Part shown: positions 63,864 to 64,000 of the stretch, piece by piece
Numbering within the stretch: the first letter of the stretch is position 1
Layout of the letters: each line of letters begins with the position of its first letter
NCBI GenBank assembly: GCA_001642415.1
Contig: LTDK01000068.1
Location: forward strand, 1-64,000
DNA length: 64,000 nucleotides
Direction of reading: 5' to 3'
Origin: Nematocida ironsii
Taxonomy: Eukaryota > Microsporidia
Translations under genes and position numbers: made by a program
Notes under the pieces: generated by a model
Seen by the model: only the letters and a program-made list of their open reading frames with translations
Database searches by the model: none
Told to the model about the DNA's origin: nothing

Positions 63864-64000
63864 ATGCAAAAAATGAATTCAATACTCAGAGTGAGAATAC
63901 TCCCCATAGAGACGGATATAAGCAAAATTATAGTTACAAAGGAGTCTAAAGTAATAGTACCAGTTATAGTAGATGGGTACACGCTGATTAGTGAACTAAA
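63864..64000 (+). CDS. Partial gene, cut by window end
   Basis: An open frame runs from ATG 63864 (MQKMNSILRVR) without a stop to the end, 45 codons. A second ATG at 63873 is equally possible. Sequence such as ILPIETDISKIIVTKE and VIVPVIVDGYTLISEL alternates strands, hinting at a beta-rich or ubiquitin-like fold, but no family is recognised from so little. Codon use and the standard A-rich leader make it likely real. Confidence 0.55.
   Translation, partial: MQKMNSILRVRILPIETDISKIIVTKESKVIVPVIVDGYTLISEL

Noticed and set aside
1..64000. tRNA genes, rRNA, transposons, CRISPR arrays
   Set aside because: No T-arm-plus-acceptor pattern, rRNA-like block, transposase/reverse transcriptase motif or regularly spaced repeat was recognised by eye; a tRNAscan and rRNA search would settle it.

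Overview
The window looks like nuclear DNA of a microsporidian, most likely a Nematocida-type nematode parasite; the genus is inference. Seen directly: short intron-free genes on both strands, AT-rich gaps, many start codons immediately preceded by an AAATTTT-like tract, and several divergent gene pairs whose ATGs lie only 15-37 bp apart. The protein set is a reduced eukaryotic one. It includes the mitosomal markers Nfs1 and Tom40, shortened versions of fungal-type proteins (EFL1/Ria1, eIF3b, Cet1-type RNA triphosphatase), and many orphan membrane or secreted proteins. I found no bacterial operons, rRNA, transposon or CRISPR array, and recognised no tRNA gene by eye.

Layout. Bases 1-22400 are gene-poor and rich in orphans: tail-anchored proteins (1837-3078, 12955-13443, 15279-16229), a large signal-anchor protein (9829-12513), multi-pass membrane proteins (16856-20408, two of them tandem paralogs) and a secreted apyrase. 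Nfs1, a RecA-fold protein and the P5A ATPase Spf1 (3.6-9.0 kb) interrupt this stretch. Bases 23000-40700 form a conserved core: formin, TFIIH Ssl1, a ROCK/MRCK-like kinase with a C1 domain, Tom40, eIF3b, Cet1, EFL1 and Gar1. Bases 40800-52000 carry Ste14, a secreted protein kinase, an Air-like zinc-knuckle protein, a Tsr2-like protein, SCCPDH, a ZC3H4/6/8-like zinc-finger protein, an ER J-like protein, LSM7 and Pus3. Bases 52900-64000 carry Elp1, Bud23, Cdc25, uS14, uS7 and a gene cut by the window end.

How they fit together. RNA and ribosome work dominates: capping, TFIIH, LSM7, Air, ZC3H, Gar1, Tsr2, Bud23, EFL1, eIF3b, uS7, uS14, and the tRNA modifiers Elp1 and Pus3. Formin, the ROCK-like kinase and Ste14 suggest a Rho-actin module. 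Nfs1 and Tom40 serve the mitosome. The apyrase, the secreted kinase and a KDG-repeat protein may act outside the parasite cytosol.

Most unusual signals: (1) an 11-bp motif, ATAACCCGAAA, found seven times exactly plus many one-base variants, on both strands and only in gaps; (2) a GC-richer structured block at 12719-12801 with a TATA-like box upstream and a T6 run downstream, resembling a Pol III RNA gene; (3) strong stem-loops at 375-411, 22603-22650 and 60453-60529; (4) same-strand gene pairs joined by TAATG and TAATATG, and a 7-codon uORF joined by ATGA; (5) two divergent genes whose 5' coding ends overlap by 18 bp.
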